Positions 8,455 through 18,002 are shown, counted from the first letter of the stretch. The stretch: 64,000 nucleotides of DNA from Claveliimonas acetigenes (GCF_025567385.1 NZ_JAOQJU010000004.1:1-64000); one strand, 5' to 3'. Notes: generated by a model from the letters alone, not told the origin. Made by a program: numbers and translations.

Positions 8455-8703
8455 ATGGACAAAACAATTGTCAAGGATGGATGGCTATATAGAAATGGAT
8501 TTTTAAGGAAGAACTGTAAAATAAGATTAACGGATATTACCCAGATGAAAAGAAAAAAGAATTTATTTGGAGAAGCTCTTATTTTATATAAAAATCAGAA
8601 AAAAATCGCTAAAATTTCTGCCCGAAATAGAAATGTGGACTGGCTGCAAGTAAAGATTGCAGAAATAAAAAAGGATAAGAAGAAATTAGAACGTAAAAAA
8701 TGA
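8455..8703 (+). CDS. PH-like small protein, possibly a truncated copy
   Basis: 82 residues; no ribosome site before ATG 8455, so it may be a tail fragment. The alternating strands KDGWLYRNGFL..KIRLTDITQMKRKK..ALILYKNQKKIAKIS followed by a C-terminal helix resemble a bacterial PH fold. A larger PH-like protein follows directly, suggesting a partial duplication. Confidence 0.4.
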   Translation: MDKTIVKDGWLYRNGFLRKNCKIRLTDITQMKRKKNLFGEALILYKNQKKIAKISARNRNVDWLQVKIAEIKKDKKKLERKK

Positions 8704-8734
8704 AAAATGTGAATCATATAGGGAGATTGAGTTT

Positions 8735-9937
8735 ATGGATAATGTCATTAGATTAAGTAAATTTGTAAAAAATTTAGGAATAGTAACAACAGTTCTTTTT
8801 TTAATAATCGTACTGGTAACATTTGTTACAGGAAATATGGGGGTTGCGATATGTTTTATGCCTTTTGTATTTTTAGGTATTGCTTTAATTTTGGCATACA
8901 AGAAACAAATAATTGTAGTAAATGAAGATGAAATTGTATTTAGCTATCTGGTTAAGAAAACTCAGCATATAAAATATAATGATATTCGTTGTATTTTAAT
9001 GATTCCATTAAATGGTAGAACAGATGTCATATTAATTGATAAGATGTACAATAGACTTGTTACTCTGGAGCAAGTGTATGTAAATTATGATATTTTATAT
9101 GATACACTTATAAAACATGAAATAGATCTTGTGGATTTTGGTGAGTTAGTTGAACAGAACAAAGATGTATCAAAGTATGTACCTGCTTTAAACTGGATAG
9201 AAAAGAATTTCTATAAATCTATATGTAATGAGAATACAACTATCAAAAATATGTCAAAAACAATAGAAAAAGAAAAGCGTAAAAAAACAAAGCAATTTTT
9301 AAAAGCTTTAGGTTGGATTCTAATAATTGCTGATGCGGTAGCATTTTTTATTGGTGGCAAAACAATGTTAGTTATATTTATAATGGTTTTGATGATTACA
9401 TATGCAGTGTATATAAAATATTATCCATATATATTTATAGAAGTCACCACAAAAAAAGGACAAGAACTGGCGTATCAATTACCATTTATGGGTGCAGCAA
9501 TAGCAATGCTTTTATCCCTGAATACGAGTAAACTCTTTAATTATGAATTTGGAAACTATATGAAGATTACGGCAATTATTACTGCTTTACTTGCACTGCC
9601 ATTTATTATTAAATCTTTAAAAACAGATGTACCACAGAAATTTGGACGTAAACTTTCAGTTGTATTTGCTGCTTTTATAATCGCATTTACAATTAGCTTC
9701 CCAATAAATTTTTTATTTACATTTGATGGGGCAACTCATGAAATTGCAATTGTAACAGACAAAAAGATTAGCAGTGGTAAAACTAGAGATAGAGAGTTAT
9801 ATGTAAGTTGTAATGGTAAAAGAGAAATATATACTGTTTCAAACAGTGAATATGAAAATACATCAATAGGCGATAGTAAAAGAATTTGTAGAAGAAAAAG
9901 TGCATTAGGATTGGAATATAGTACGATACATGATTAA
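8735..9937 (+). CDS. Multi-pass membrane protein with PH-like domain
   Basis: 400 residues, AGGGAG upstream of ATG. Two helices at about 12-55 are followed by a PH-like strand block (VVNEDEIVFSYLVKKTQHI) at about 65-130, then a charged linker and about six more helices (187-330). The extracytoplasmic tail ends SIGDSKRICRRKSALGLEY, a tail I have seen on Lachnospiraceae membrane proteins of unknown role. Function unknown; it probably belongs with the neighbouring small membrane genes. Confidence 0.55.
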   Translation: MDNVIRLSKFVKNLGIVTTVLFLIIVLVTFVTGNMGVAICFMPFVFLGIALILAYKKQIIVVNEDEIVFSYLVKKTQHIKYNDIRCILMIPLNGRTDVILIDKMYNRLVTLEQVYVNYDILYDTLIKHEIDLVDFGELVEQNKDVSKYVPALNWIEKNFYKSICNENTTIKNMSKTIEKEKRKKTKQFLKALGWILIIADAVAFFIGGKTMLVIFIMVLMITYAVYIKYYPYIFIEVTTKKGQELAYQLPFMGAAIAMLLSLNTSKLFNYEFGNYMKITAIITALLALPFIIKSLKTDVPQKFGRKLSVVFAAFIIAFTISFPINFLFTFDGATHEIAIVTDKKISSGKTRDRELYVSCNGKREIYTVSNSEYENTSIGDSKRICRRKSALGLEYSTIHD

Positions 9938-9970
9938 TATTTATTTAAAGATAAGGAGGGAATATATAAG

Positions 9971-10168
9971 ATGAAAATATTGTTAGCAGTAGTTGGAGGA
10001 TTATTATTACTGATATTCCCTTTTATAGTTATGAAAAAAGCAAAAGTAACAAAAGAAGAAAATACTGATGAAGCAAGGAAAAAATTTAATGTGTTTCTCA
10101 TTTGTATGATACCTGTTCCTCTAATAGGCTTCATATTTCTTTTAATAGGGCTTAGAAGTTTTTTATAA
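9971..10168 (+). CDS. Small two-helix membrane protein
   Basis: 65 residues with AAGGAGG upstream. Helices at 2-20 and 42-62 are separated by a charged loop KKAKVTKEENTDEARKK. Unrecognised; spacing suggests an operon with 8735. Confidence 0.55.
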   Translation: MKILLAVVGGLLLLIFPFIVMKKAKVTKEENTDEARKKFNVFLICMIPVPLIGFIFLLIGLRSFL

Positions 10169-10187
10169 AATTAAATAAAGGAGAAAA

Positions 10188-10469
10188 ATGTTAAAAAACA
10201 ATGATATATCAATACCAGAAGCCTGCTATGCAGATTTATGTAAGGTGGGTTTTTTTGAAAGAAAACAGGTTAAATTAACAATTATATGGAATGAAAAAAT
10301 AAGCAGAAATAAACAAATACTTACACTTAAGAAGTTATATCCTGAATTAAATAAAGTGTCTACAGTTGAAAGCTATAAAATTACAAAAAAACGAAGAAAT
10401 GGCAATTTGCAGAGATGGGATGGGGATTTGCTGTTGACTTTTCGCATAAAGCAGAAAAAGCGGGGATAA
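10188..10469 (+). CDS. Basic hypothetical protein
   Basis: 93 residues, AAAGGAG before ATG, 20 nt after the previous gene. Strongly basic C-terminus (KKRRNG, KQKKRG). Not recognised; the end may be frameshifted. Confidence 0.45.
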   Translation: MLKNNDISIPEACYADLCKVGFFERKQVKLTIIWNEKISRNKQILTLKKLYPELNKVSTVESYKITKKRRNGNLQRWDGDLLLTFRIKQKKRG

Positions 10470-10566
10470 AAATATTGTTAGAAGAATAACTAAAAATCTT
10501 GCTAATGTATAAGTTAAGTAAAAAATAGAATGAAAAATAATCATATAGCAGAGGAGATTGGGTAAT

Positions 10567-11298
10567 ATGAAGGAACAAAAGAAATCTTCTTGGGGAGCGG
10601 TTCTGGTGTCATTTTTAAAGGAATTTCTATTAAACTCATTCGAAGCCCCAGGTCATCTTTATTATGATGAAAATTTAACTAATGAAGGAAAAAGAAAGAA
10701 AAATTATATTTGGAGGGTGCTTCTACTGGTGACTGCGGTAGGAGTAGCTTTGCTTCCTGTTATAGCTTGGAACATGTTTGTTCCAGATGTGCTATGGGCA
10801 AAAATAGTTACCGTTGTAGTGTGTGAAGGCTATGTTGTTTTTATAGTAAGTATGGAGATTATCCAAATAAAGGATGAGCTAAAGGAAGATATGTTAAAAA
10901 TAGGGGGATATAAAATTACTCCCAAAGGAAGTATTTCCCTATTTAAAGAAATTGATTTTAAGATTGCTCAAACAGAGTATTCTTATACAATATTGATTTC
11001 TAAGAAACCTTTAAAATGGCTTTATAAGAAGTTTTATGTTACAATCTATGGAAGACATGGAAAAGTAAAAAAGATTGAATTGGTTCGAGCAGACAAAAAG
11101 TATTCTACGAAATATGAGACAATGAATGGTACAGTCTTAGAAAAGTTGCAAGAAGAAAATAATAGGTTTTTAAGGAAATGCTTAGGTACTCCCAGTAAAA
11201 AGAGTATGACAGGCGTCGAATATTATTATGAGTGGGGACAAATACAATCCTTCTATGATGATCGTTCTTGTCAAACAGGAATTGTAATTATGTTTTAA
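10567..11298 (+). CDS. Membrane hypothetical protein
   Basis: 243 residues. I chose ATG 10567 over an upstream TTG because GAGGAG is correctly spaced from it. Two helices at about 46-100 are followed by a soluble C-terminal domain of about 130 residues with alternating strands (KIAQTEYSYTILISKKPL). Unrecognised. Confidence 0.5.
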   Translation: MKEQKKSSWGAVLVSFLKEFLLNSFEAPGHLYYDENLTNEGKRKKNYIWRVLLLVTAVGVALLPVIAWNMFVPDVLWAKIVTVVVCEGYVVFIVSMEIIQIKDELKEDMLKIGGYKITPKGSISLFKEIDFKIAQTEYSYTILISKKPLKWLYKKFYVTIYGRHGKVKKIELVRADKKYSTKYETMNGTVLEKLQEENNRFLRKCLGTPSKKSMTGVEYYYEWGQIQSFYDDRSCQTGIVIMF

Positions 11299-11460
11299 AA
11301 TAAGGAATATTGTATCTCTTGCTTCCGTATGCAGAAAGATTACATCGGTACAGAGAAATGTGGTAGTGATACACCAAAGAACACAGGCGAAACCTTATAT
11401 CTCGGTTCCACAAGTAGCGAATCTTTCAAAAGAGAGAGATGGGTAAAACTTCGCTGTTTA

Positions 11461-11508
11461 TATAATAGTAGGGGACGATGTTTTATCCCCTGCTATTATA
11501 CGTTTTTT
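11461..11508. terminator. Strong bidirectional terminator
   Basis: 15-bp arms TATAATAGTAGGGGA and TCCCCTGCTATTATA with a T-run. It separates the plus-strand membrane genes from the convergent minus-strand gene. Confidence 0.8.
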
Positions 11509-11517
11509 AGCATGTTT

Positions 11518-12486
11518 TCACCAATATTGCTTGGTACCTAACCGATTTTTCAAATAACATCTGATTCCAAGATATACTCCCTGAGAAAGTACGAAAAGCA
11601 ATAGAAGATTTACGGAAAGTGCTTTTTTAATTGCTTCTCCAAAATAAATGATGACAGCAGTACTTGTCAGTATCATCAGTAGAGTAATAACATCCCAACA
11701 GTTTTTCTTATATAATTCTATAACCTTTATTTCTATCAGTATCGCCAGTATCCCTGTCCCTGCCACACATATTCCGACAACCAATATCAGAAATAACCAA
11801 TATACCATTCCGGCTATAAAAGGATTTGGAATTTTTGTGCTAATCTGTGCCACAGATTGCCCGGCATCAATTGTCCAACCGATAAAAGTTTGTAGGAATG
11901 ACGCTGCATCATGGAAGAATGATTTACAATCGGAAAGGAACACATCGGACTGTACTGCCTGAAAAAGAGTGGTTGTCAGCGAATACCATGCAAGAAGGAA
12001 CAAGGTTGTTTGGAACATTACCGTTTTTGCTTTATACTGTCCGGCAAGTCGCTCTTTTTGTGTTCCGTATTTCGCTTTTTCATTCTGATAGGCTGTCCGG
12101 TCACAGGATTCACATTTTTCATAGAGTACCGGCTTTTCTACCGGTATCTCTACGATTTTCTGATGTGTCCGGGCATAATCCCGTTGTTGTGTTAAACAGC
12201 GTATTTTATTTTGATATTCCCCGATCATGACGTTTGCGCTTCGCAGCTTCTCTTTCTCGTTCCGCAATGCTCTGTCTGCCAGCTTCAAGTCGTTCTTTAA
12301 TGCTTGAATATTCCCGGCTCTGTTCTCTTTGTTTAATTTCTCGTTCAAGATCAGAGATTCGTTGAGCTGCGTCTTCAGTTCCACGATAAGCTGGTCTTTC
12401 TGTTCCAGTTCTTCTTGTATCTCCTCGGTCAGGAGCAGAAGCTCTTCCAACTGTTCGGCGTTCTTTAATTCTCTGGATTCGTTCAT
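11518..12486 (-). CDS. DUF6040-like coiled-coil membrane protein of ICEs
   Basis: 322 residues. Residues 1-115 form a long coiled coil; a CESCDRTAY motif follows near 126-134, then about four membrane helices to the end. This architecture resembles a DUF6040-annotated protein of Firmicute integrative conjugative elements; I give the family name from memory. Start at 12486 follows AAAGGACGTGAT. With the TcpD-like remnant and the oriT it marks a decayed Tn916-type ICE. Confidence 0.6.
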   Translation of the reverse strand: MNESRELKNAEQLEELLLLTEEIQEELEQKDQLIVELKTQLNESLILNEKLNKENRAGNIQALKNDLKLADRALRNEKEKLRSANVMIGEYQNKIRCLTQQRDYARTHQKIVEIPVEKPVLYEKCESCDRTAYQNEKAKYGTQKERLAGQYKAKTVMFQTTLFLLAWYSLTTTLFQAVQSDVFLSDCKSFFHDAASFLQTFIGWTIDAGQSVAQISTKIPNPFIAGMVYWLFLILVVGICVAGTGILAILIEIKVIELYKKNCWDVITLLMILTSTAVIIYFGEAIKKALSVNLLLLFVLSQGVYLGIRCYLKNRLGTKQYW

Positions 12487-12667
12487 CTATATCACGTCCT
12501 TTCTCTATCTGCTGTTCCAGTTCAGCAATTCGTTGTTATCCTCTGCTGATTTGGTCGTTTCAATCAATACGCTACATTCTTCCATCGTAATTCAGCCCTT
12601 TCTTTTTAATTTTGAATATGAAAAAAGCAGTCGATCATAAATGAAAGACTGCTTTAAATCATATCCT

Positions 12668-12997
12668 TTATTGCTTTGTGTGGAGATTTAACTGATTGTC
12701 TATGTCCCGTCCGGCATACATTACTCTAAGTATTGTTACAACTTTTTTATCGCTGTCTGGAATATAAAGTACCACATAATTGTCTACTGGTAATACACGA
12801 AGTCCACGACTTTTCCACGGTTCTTTTTCATATTTTCGATAACGCTCCGGCATCGTATCCAGACTTAATATCTGTTCTTCCAGACGGTCAAGCTGTCCGC
12901 TTGCATTTTCCGGCGATTGTAATTCAAAAGAAATATATTCAAAAATCCCTCTCAAATCACTGTCAGCCTGTTCGGATAATTCTACTTCATATATCAT
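12668..12997 (-). CDS. RelE/ParE family toxin
   Basis: 109 residues. The family pattern is clear: EVELSEQADSDLRGIFEYI at the N-terminus, then MPERYRKYEKEPWKSRGLRVLPVDNYVVLYIPD and VTILRVMYAGRDID. RelE-type toxins cut ribosome-bound mRNA, ParE-type poison gyrase; the sequence here does not decide. The start overlaps the antitoxin stop by 4 nt, the usual antitoxin-first order. Confidence 0.88.
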   Translation of the reverse strand: MIYEVELSEQADSDLRGIFEYISFELQSPENASGQLDRLEEQILSLDTMPERYRKYEKEPWKSRGLRVLPVDNYVVLYIPDSDKKVVTILRVMYAGRDIDNQLNLHTKQ

Positions 12998-13302
12998 AAG
13001 CCATAATCCTTGCGAATGTCAGCAAATGCTTTCTTCGCATTTTTTGTCCGTCCAGCCTGCATATCCGCATATCCTTTCTCCAATTCTTCATTGAACTCTG
13101 CTTCTGATAATGTGCTGATATCAACCGGTCTGGCAGATGGTATTTTTACTTCAAACGGAAGTCCTCTCTGTAAGATAATCTGTTTATAAAACATATTGAT
13201 AGCACTGGAAGCAGGGATACCAAGTGTAGACAGGATACTTTCTGCTTTTTCTTTGACATCTGGTTCAATCCTTGCATATAAATTTGCTGATTTTGTAGCC
13301 AT
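12994..13302 (-). CDS. RelB/DinJ family antitoxin
   Basis: 102 residues from ATG 13302, with GGAGATG just upstream; longer readings lack a ribosome site. The N-terminus ATKSANLYARIEPDVKEKAE and LGIPASSAINMFYKQII is a ribbon-helix-helix DNA-binding dimer typical of RelB/DinJ; the C-terminus would wrap the toxin. It represses its own operon in known systems. Confidence 0.88.
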   Translation of the reverse strand: MATKSANLYARIEPDVKEKAESILSTLGIPASSAINMFYKQIILQRGLPFEVKIPSARPVDISTLSEAEFNEELEKGYADMQAGRTKNAKKAFADIRKDYGL

Positions 13303-13381
13303 ATAAAACATCTCCTTTCGTGAGTAGTATTTCCATCTATCTTTATTATATGCAAATGTCCGCACAATAGCAATACTATTT

Positions 13382-13531
13382 TTATGCTCCAATAATCTTA
13401 TTGAATAACTGTAACAATACATCTTTTACGCCGGACGCATTGAATACAAGACCAACGGCTACTAAGGCAACTACCAAGAATCCGATAAGTTTGGAAAACT
13501 CACGCTTACAGGATAATCGAACTACTGCATA
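13382..13531 (-). pseudogene. TcpD-like ICE membrane protein, C-terminal remnant
   Basis: An open frame without start reads KREFSKLIGFLVVALVAVG and VKDVLLQLFNKIIGA, one membrane helix plus tail, as in TcpD-type proteins of Tn916-like conjugation modules. A stop precedes the fragment. A decayed piece of an ICE transfer module. Confidence 0.5.
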
Positions 13532-13692
13532 CTAACCGCCACAGGGAACTCCTAATCCCTTGCCCATGAGGGGAAGAATAGTTTATCATATTGTAAATAA
13601 ATATAAAAATAATATAAAAAGTTTTTGTGTTTTTAAATGATTTGTTAAGGTTAGTTGTTTATATATAGAGAAGAATAATTAAGAGAAAAGTG

Positions 13693-14247
13693 ATGGATAT
13701 GATACAAGACTGGATGATAATAAACAAAATTAAGATGGGAGATCCTGATGCATGGGATATTTTAGTACATAAATATTATGATAGTGTGTATTTTTATTGT
13801 GTTCGCAGATGTTATGGAGACTGCGATATAGCTTCTGATTTAACACAGGATATTTTTTTAAAATTGGTAGAAAGTTTACCTAGATACCGATTCATAGGAA
13901 AATTTCAAAATTATCTATACACTATGGCTGTCAATACTTGCAATAATTATTTGAAAAAAAGACATATTGAGCAAATAGAACTCACAGATAATTTTACAAC
14001 TGATTTAGACACTTCATTGATTGATGAAATATTACATGATGAGAGAAAAGAAACGGTTCAAAAAGCACTTGATTTACTTCCTGAAATACAACGAGAGGTT
14101 GTGATACTACGGTATTATCACGATTTAAAGGTAAAAGATATTGCGACAATTACTGGCGTGGGGGTATCTACTGTACAGTCACGTATTTATCAAGGCCTTA
14201 GAAAATTAGAAAAAGTTTTAGAAAGAGAGGAATTTTATGATGGATAA
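13693..14247 (+). CDS. ECF-type RNA polymerase sigma factor
   Basis: 184 residues from ATG 13693; GTG 13690 and ATG 13699 are alternatives. Region 2 (DPDAWDILVHKYYDSVYFYC, DIASDLTQDIFLKL) and region 4 (LLPEIQREVVILRYYHDLKV, ATITGVGVSTVQSRIYQGLR) are present and complete. It overlaps the next membrane protein, which could act as its anti-sigma factor. Together with the ABC transporter genes this looks like an inducible export or resistance operon. Confidence 0.88.
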   Translation: MDMIQDWMIINKIKMGDPDAWDILVHKYYDSVYFYCVRRCYGDCDIASDLTQDIFLKLVESLPRYRFIGKFQNYLYTMAVNTCNNYLKKRHIEQIELTDNFTTDLDTSLIDEILHDERKETVQKALDLLPEIQREVVILRYYHDLKVKDIATITGVGVSTVQSRIYQGLRKLEKVLEREEFYDG

Positions 14248-14992
14248 AAAAGATATTATATCGAAATTGGCTGGTTATAAATTAGAAGGTGATATAGAAG
14301 GACGTGAAAAAATCATCGAATTAGGATATGAAATAATGATTAGACTTAGAATGAGTCGACATTCTTACTTTGAGCTATTCCTGTCAACTTTTCGCTTCAT
14401 ACATGTTCATACTTGGATAATTCAATTATTCATTTTTCTATCAGGGATAACTATGGCATTAAATTTTAAAAATTTACAGCCGATAAGTGAAATAATGTTA
14501 TGCATCACAGGTGTAATATTCATTTCGGCTTTATTTTTTATAGATGAATTATTCAAAAGTTTTACTACAGGAATGTGGGAATTGGAACAGACATTCAAAT
14601 ATGATTTGCGACAACATATTATGATGAAATTATTGATTTTTGGCATTATTGATATGGTAATTGTTATTTTGCTTTCTCTTATGACTAAATCTATAGTATC
14701 TTTGCCTTTGTATCAGATATTAGTCTATGTACTTGTTCCATACAATATTGTTTGCATTATTTTATTTTCGCTTATAACTATATGGAGAAAGCAATTACAT
14801 AATTATTTCCTATGGTGTATATCGGGAAGTATTTGTGTCGCAGTTATTTTAATTGCAAATATCTTTAAAATATATGAAATTCGAATGCTTTATTGGGGAA
14901 TAGCATATTTCATTACAACGACAATATTAGGGATTATCTTATATTCTCAAACTAAAATAATCAAATGGGAGGTAGCTTCAGTATGGAATTAA
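14237..14992 (+). CDS. Membrane protein, possible anti-sigma or transporter partner
   Basis: 251 residues with about six hydrophobic helices from residue 55 on and a cytoplasmic N-terminus of about 50 residues. It overlaps the sigma gene by 11 nt and the ATPase by 10 nt. Position and N-terminal domain fit a sigma-regulating membrane protein, but there is no recognisable zinc-binding anti-sigma motif. Confidence 0.6.
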   Translation: MMDKKDIISKLAGYKLEGDIEGREKIIELGYEIMIRLRMSRHSYFELFLSTFRFIHVHTWIIQLFIFLSGITMALNFKNLQPISEIMLCITGVIFISALFFIDELFKSFTTGMWELEQTFKYDLRQHIMMKLLIFGIIDMVIVILLSLMTKSIVSLPLYQILVYVLVPYNIVCIILFSLITIWRKQLHNYFLWCISGSICVAVILIANIFKIYEIRMLYWGIAYFITTTILGIILYSQTKIIKWEVASVWN

Positions 14993-15849
14993 CTATTAAT
15001 AATATAACAAAACAATATGGGAATGTAACTGTGCTTGATGATGTGTCGTATCGATTTACTCCTGGAATTTACGGAATATTAGGTGCTAATGGGGCGGGTA
15101 AAACAACTTTATTTCGTATTATTTGTGGACTGATGAGAGCAAATTGTGGAAATATACAATATGACCATAAAGATATTGCTCTGCAAGCAGAATATTATCG
15201 CTCGATTCTTGGATTCTTACCACAAGATTTTCGATACTATCCTGATTTTACAGGATTAAATTTTATGATGTATATCGCTTCATTGAAAGGCTTAAATGGG
15301 AAAATAGCAAAAAAGAGATGTTTAGATTTATTGATTCAGGTTGGCTTAGATGATGTGAAAAATAAAAAAATCAGAAAGTATTCTGGCGGAATGAAACAGA
15401 GACTAGGTATCGCTCAAGCAATGATCAATAATCCGGAAATTTTAATATTAGATGAACCTACGGTAGGGCTTGATCCCAAAGAGCGAGTTAAATTTAGAAA
15501 ACTGATAAGTTCGTTTGCATCAGAAAAAATAGTATTATTGTCTACACATATTGTATCAGATATAGAATATATAGCAGATGAAATCATTATTCTAAAAAAA
15601 GGTAGAATTGAAAATACAGGCACAATAACATATTTGTTGAAAGATATTAACAAGTGTGTATGGGAATGCCTGGTTCCAGAAAAAGAAGTAAATCGAATTG
15701 AGCAAGTATATACAGTAAGTAATCGTAAATATGGAGAAGACGGAGTTGTTCTTCGACTTATTTCAAGGGAAAAACCTTTTGCAAATGCGAAACAAGTTGA
15801 TCCGGTTTTAGAAGATTTGTATTTGTTTTATTTTAGAGAGGGGGAATGA
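14983..15849 (+). CDS. ABC transporter ATP-binding protein
   Basis: 288 residues from ATG 14983 (GGGAGG upstream). Walker A GANGAGKTT at about 36-44, signature YSGGMKQRLG, Walker B ILILDEPTVGLDP, and the H-loop STHI are all intact. It energises the permease encoded 4 nt downstream. Such ATPases commonly export antimicrobial peptides or lipids; the substrate is not visible here. Confidence 0.9.
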   Translation: MELTINNITKQYGNVTVLDDVSYRFTPGIYGILGANGAGKTTLFRIICGLMRANCGNIQYDHKDIALQAEYYRSILGFLPQDFRYYPDFTGLNFMMYIASLKGLNGKIAKKRCLDLLIQVGLDDVKNKKIRKYSGGMKQRLGIAQAMINNPEILILDEPTVGLDPKERVKFRKLISSFASEKIVLLSTHIVSDIEYIADEIIILKKGRIENTGTITYLLKDINKCVWECLVPEKEVNRIEQVYTVSNRKYGEDGVVLRLISREKPFANAKQVDPVLEDLYLFYFREGE

Positions 15850-15853
15850 GAGT

Positions 15854-17020
15854 ATGACATCGCTAATTAAGTTTGAACTTGGGAAAATATTGAGAAACCG
15901 AACTGTATTTGGTGGGATTGTTGTAGGATGCTTAGTCCTTCTGGGGATTTTTTTTGTTGGGTATCACTATTCACAGCTATCAATGAGTGAAGCGAGTAAT
16001 AAGAAAAAGGGGTTTGAAAAGAGCCTCGATGTAATAATAGATGAAAAATATTCTGGAGAGTTTACAGATGAAAAAGTTAAAATGATTCTGTCTGATTCTA
16101 TGAATAATTTCCAAGAGAATGAAGAGCAAAAAGTTGTTAATAAGCCTTTTTATCCATTTTATTGGGAAATGGGAGATACTTTTTTTTCAAAAGATGCCGA
16201 AAATGTTTATTCAGAAATGATTGAACAGGTTAATAAAGGCCAAAGATTAACAATAGAAGACGTGGATTTATATTCATTGGACGAGGCTGGATTTAAAAAA
16301 TTTGATACTCCTTTGACATTAGGAAATTATGTTCCATGGACAGATTTATATCGAGTACTTGGATATATATATGCTCTTTTGTCCATAATTACAATATTGG
16401 TATCTTCCATAGTGTTTTCAGATGATAATTCTAAAAATATCAATCAGATTCTGTTAGTTACAAAATATGGAAGAAACAAAATGATATTTGCTAAATTGAT
16501 TGCGACAAGTATTATTACAGTGAGTTTATTTATTATTTTTCAATTGGTCAACATAGGTGTTTTCTCTACAATGTATGATATGAGCGGATGGAATTCAGAC
16601 ATACAAACAAATTTGTCGTTGGGGTTATTTGACTTCCCTTTGCAATATAACCATATTCAAATATACTTTTTAATTCTTGTCATGCAATTAGTTGGTATTG
16701 GATTTGTTGAGAGTGTAACATTGTTAATATCAGCTCTTATGCATTCATCTATGTCAGTATTAGCTGTTTCATTAGGGGTATATATATTACCATTATTGCT
16801 GGTGCAAATGATAAAAACAGGGGTAGGTAACAAAATTTTGTATTTGTTTCCAATAAATAATTTGAATGTACAAAATATATTAGGTATTCTATATTCAAAA
16901 GATGCTTTTTTCTTCCATTCCTTCTTCATTAATATAGGATTTATATTTATTTTTCAGCTCTTAATACGAGTAGGGATGCAACTATATTGCTTTATTTATA
17001 TTAAACATTGGAAGTTTTAA
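15854..17020 (+). CDS. ABC-2 type permease
   Basis: 388 residues. One helix at about 18-40, a large external loop to about 170, then five or so helices. Starts 4 nt after the ATPase stop. It is the membrane part of the exporter. Confidence 0.8.
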   Translation: MTSLIKFELGKILRNRTVFGGIVVGCLVLLGIFFVGYHYSQLSMSEASNKKKGFEKSLDVIIDEKYSGEFTDEKVKMILSDSMNNFQENEEQKVVNKPFYPFYWEMGDTFFSKDAENVYSEMIEQVNKGQRLTIEDVDLYSLDEAGFKKFDTPLTLGNYVPWTDLYRVLGYIYALLSIITILVSSIVFSDDNSKNINQILLVTKYGRNKMIFAKLIATSIITVSLFIIFQLVNIGVFSTMYDMSGWNSDIQTNLSLGLFDFPLQYNHIQIYFLILVMQLVGIGFVESVTLLISALMHSSMSVLAVSLGVYILPLLLVQMIKTGVGNKILYLFPINNLNVQNILGILYSKDAFFFHSFFINIGFIFIFQLLIRVGMQLYCFIYIKHWKF

Positions 17021-17103
17021 TGATTTTTTCAATGAAAATGCAATTGAAGAAAAAATATGATATCATGTGAGTAACAAATCGGAATTTAAAGGAGCGATAA
17101 TCT

Positions 17104-17724
17104 ATGAATAAAAACGAACAATGGCTAAAATGGGCAGTAGAATTACAAGCTATTGCTCAGGGTGGTTTGTTTTATGGAAAGGACAAATTTGATATAGAAC
17201 GATATGAAAGAATCCGAGAAATTTCTGCTGAAATGATAAGCTATAAAACTGAAATATCTACAGAAAAAGTTCAAAATTTATTTTGCAGTGATGTAGGATA
17301 TCAGACTCCTAAAATAGATACAAGGGCTGCGATTTTTAAAGACGGGAAAATATTATTGGTTCATGAAGCAAATGGTACTTGGTCATTACCGGGAGGTTGG
17401 TGTGATGTCGATATTTCCGTAGAGGAGAATACAATAAAGGAGGTCAAAGAGGAATCAGGACTTGATGTTACTGTAAAACGTGTGATTGCTGTTCAAGATA
17501 GGGAGAAACATAATCTTCCAATATATGCGTATAAAGTATGTAAGATTTTTATGCAATGTGAAGTGACGGGCGGTCAATTTAAAACGAATATTGAAACAAC
17601 AGGTTTTGATTATTTTGGAATTGATGAGCTTCCAGAACTTGCAGAAGAAAAGAATAATAAAGAACAAATTGCGATGTGTTTTAATGCAATGCAATCAGAA
17701 AAATGGGAAGCTTTATTTGATTGA
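17104..17724 (+). CDS. NUDIX hydrolase
   Basis: 206 residues with AAAGGAGCG upstream. An N-terminal helical domain (about 1-60) is of the type found before some NUDIX domains. The Nudix box runs GGWCDVDISVEENTIKEVKE then ESGLD. It hydrolyses nucleoside-diphosphate-linked compounds; the exact substrate is unknown. It ends near a terminator and just inside the right inverted repeat. Confidence 0.85.
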   Translation: MNKNEQWLKWAVELQAIAQGGLFYGKDKFDIERYERIREISAEMISYKTEISTEKVQNLFCSDVGYQTPKIDTRAAIFKDGKILLVHEANGTWSLPGGWCDVDISVEENTIKEVKEESGLDVTVKRVIAVQDREKHNLPIYAYKVCKIFMQCEVTGGQFKTNIETTGFDYFGIDELPELAEEKNNKEQIAMCFNAMQSEKWEALFD

Positions 17725-17793
17725 CTTCCGGTTTTCTAAACTGACAACTTCTAGTTTGTTGAATTAAAAATGAAATAAAGTTCCAGTAATCAT

Positions 17794-17828
17794 AGAGTGT
17801 ATGGATTCAATTCCATATGCTCTTTTTC
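17794..17828 (+). terminator. Rho-independent terminator
   Basis: AGAGTGTATGGA/TCCATATGCTCT arms with a T-rich tail, downstream of the NUDIX gene. Confidence 0.7.
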
Positions 17829-17920
17829 TTTACTTAATTTCATGAAAAATGTAAAAATCTAATGTTACGAGTTGCATTAAAGAAAACTCGTAAGAAAAAA
17901 GTAAAAAAATTTGCTTTTGA

Positions 17921-17955
17921 CCACTGTAAAACATGCTCTGAGCGTTTCGTTATAT
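17921..17955 (-). repeat. 35-bp inverted repeat, right copy
   Basis: Reverse complement of 5358-5392 with two mismatches. Each copy lies upstream of a mobility operon (mobC on the left, the excisionase-like gene on the right) in the same orientation relative to it. They may be ends of an inserted 12.5 kb segment or shared control sites. Confidence 0.85.
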
Positions 17956-18002
17956 GAAGGGATAATTTTTCTTTCATATTTCAAAGAAAAGAGGATAAAG
18001 AA

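Noticed and set aside
11329..11541. 70-residue frame after the 10567 gene
   Set aside because: Runs through a strong terminator and has no ribosome site.
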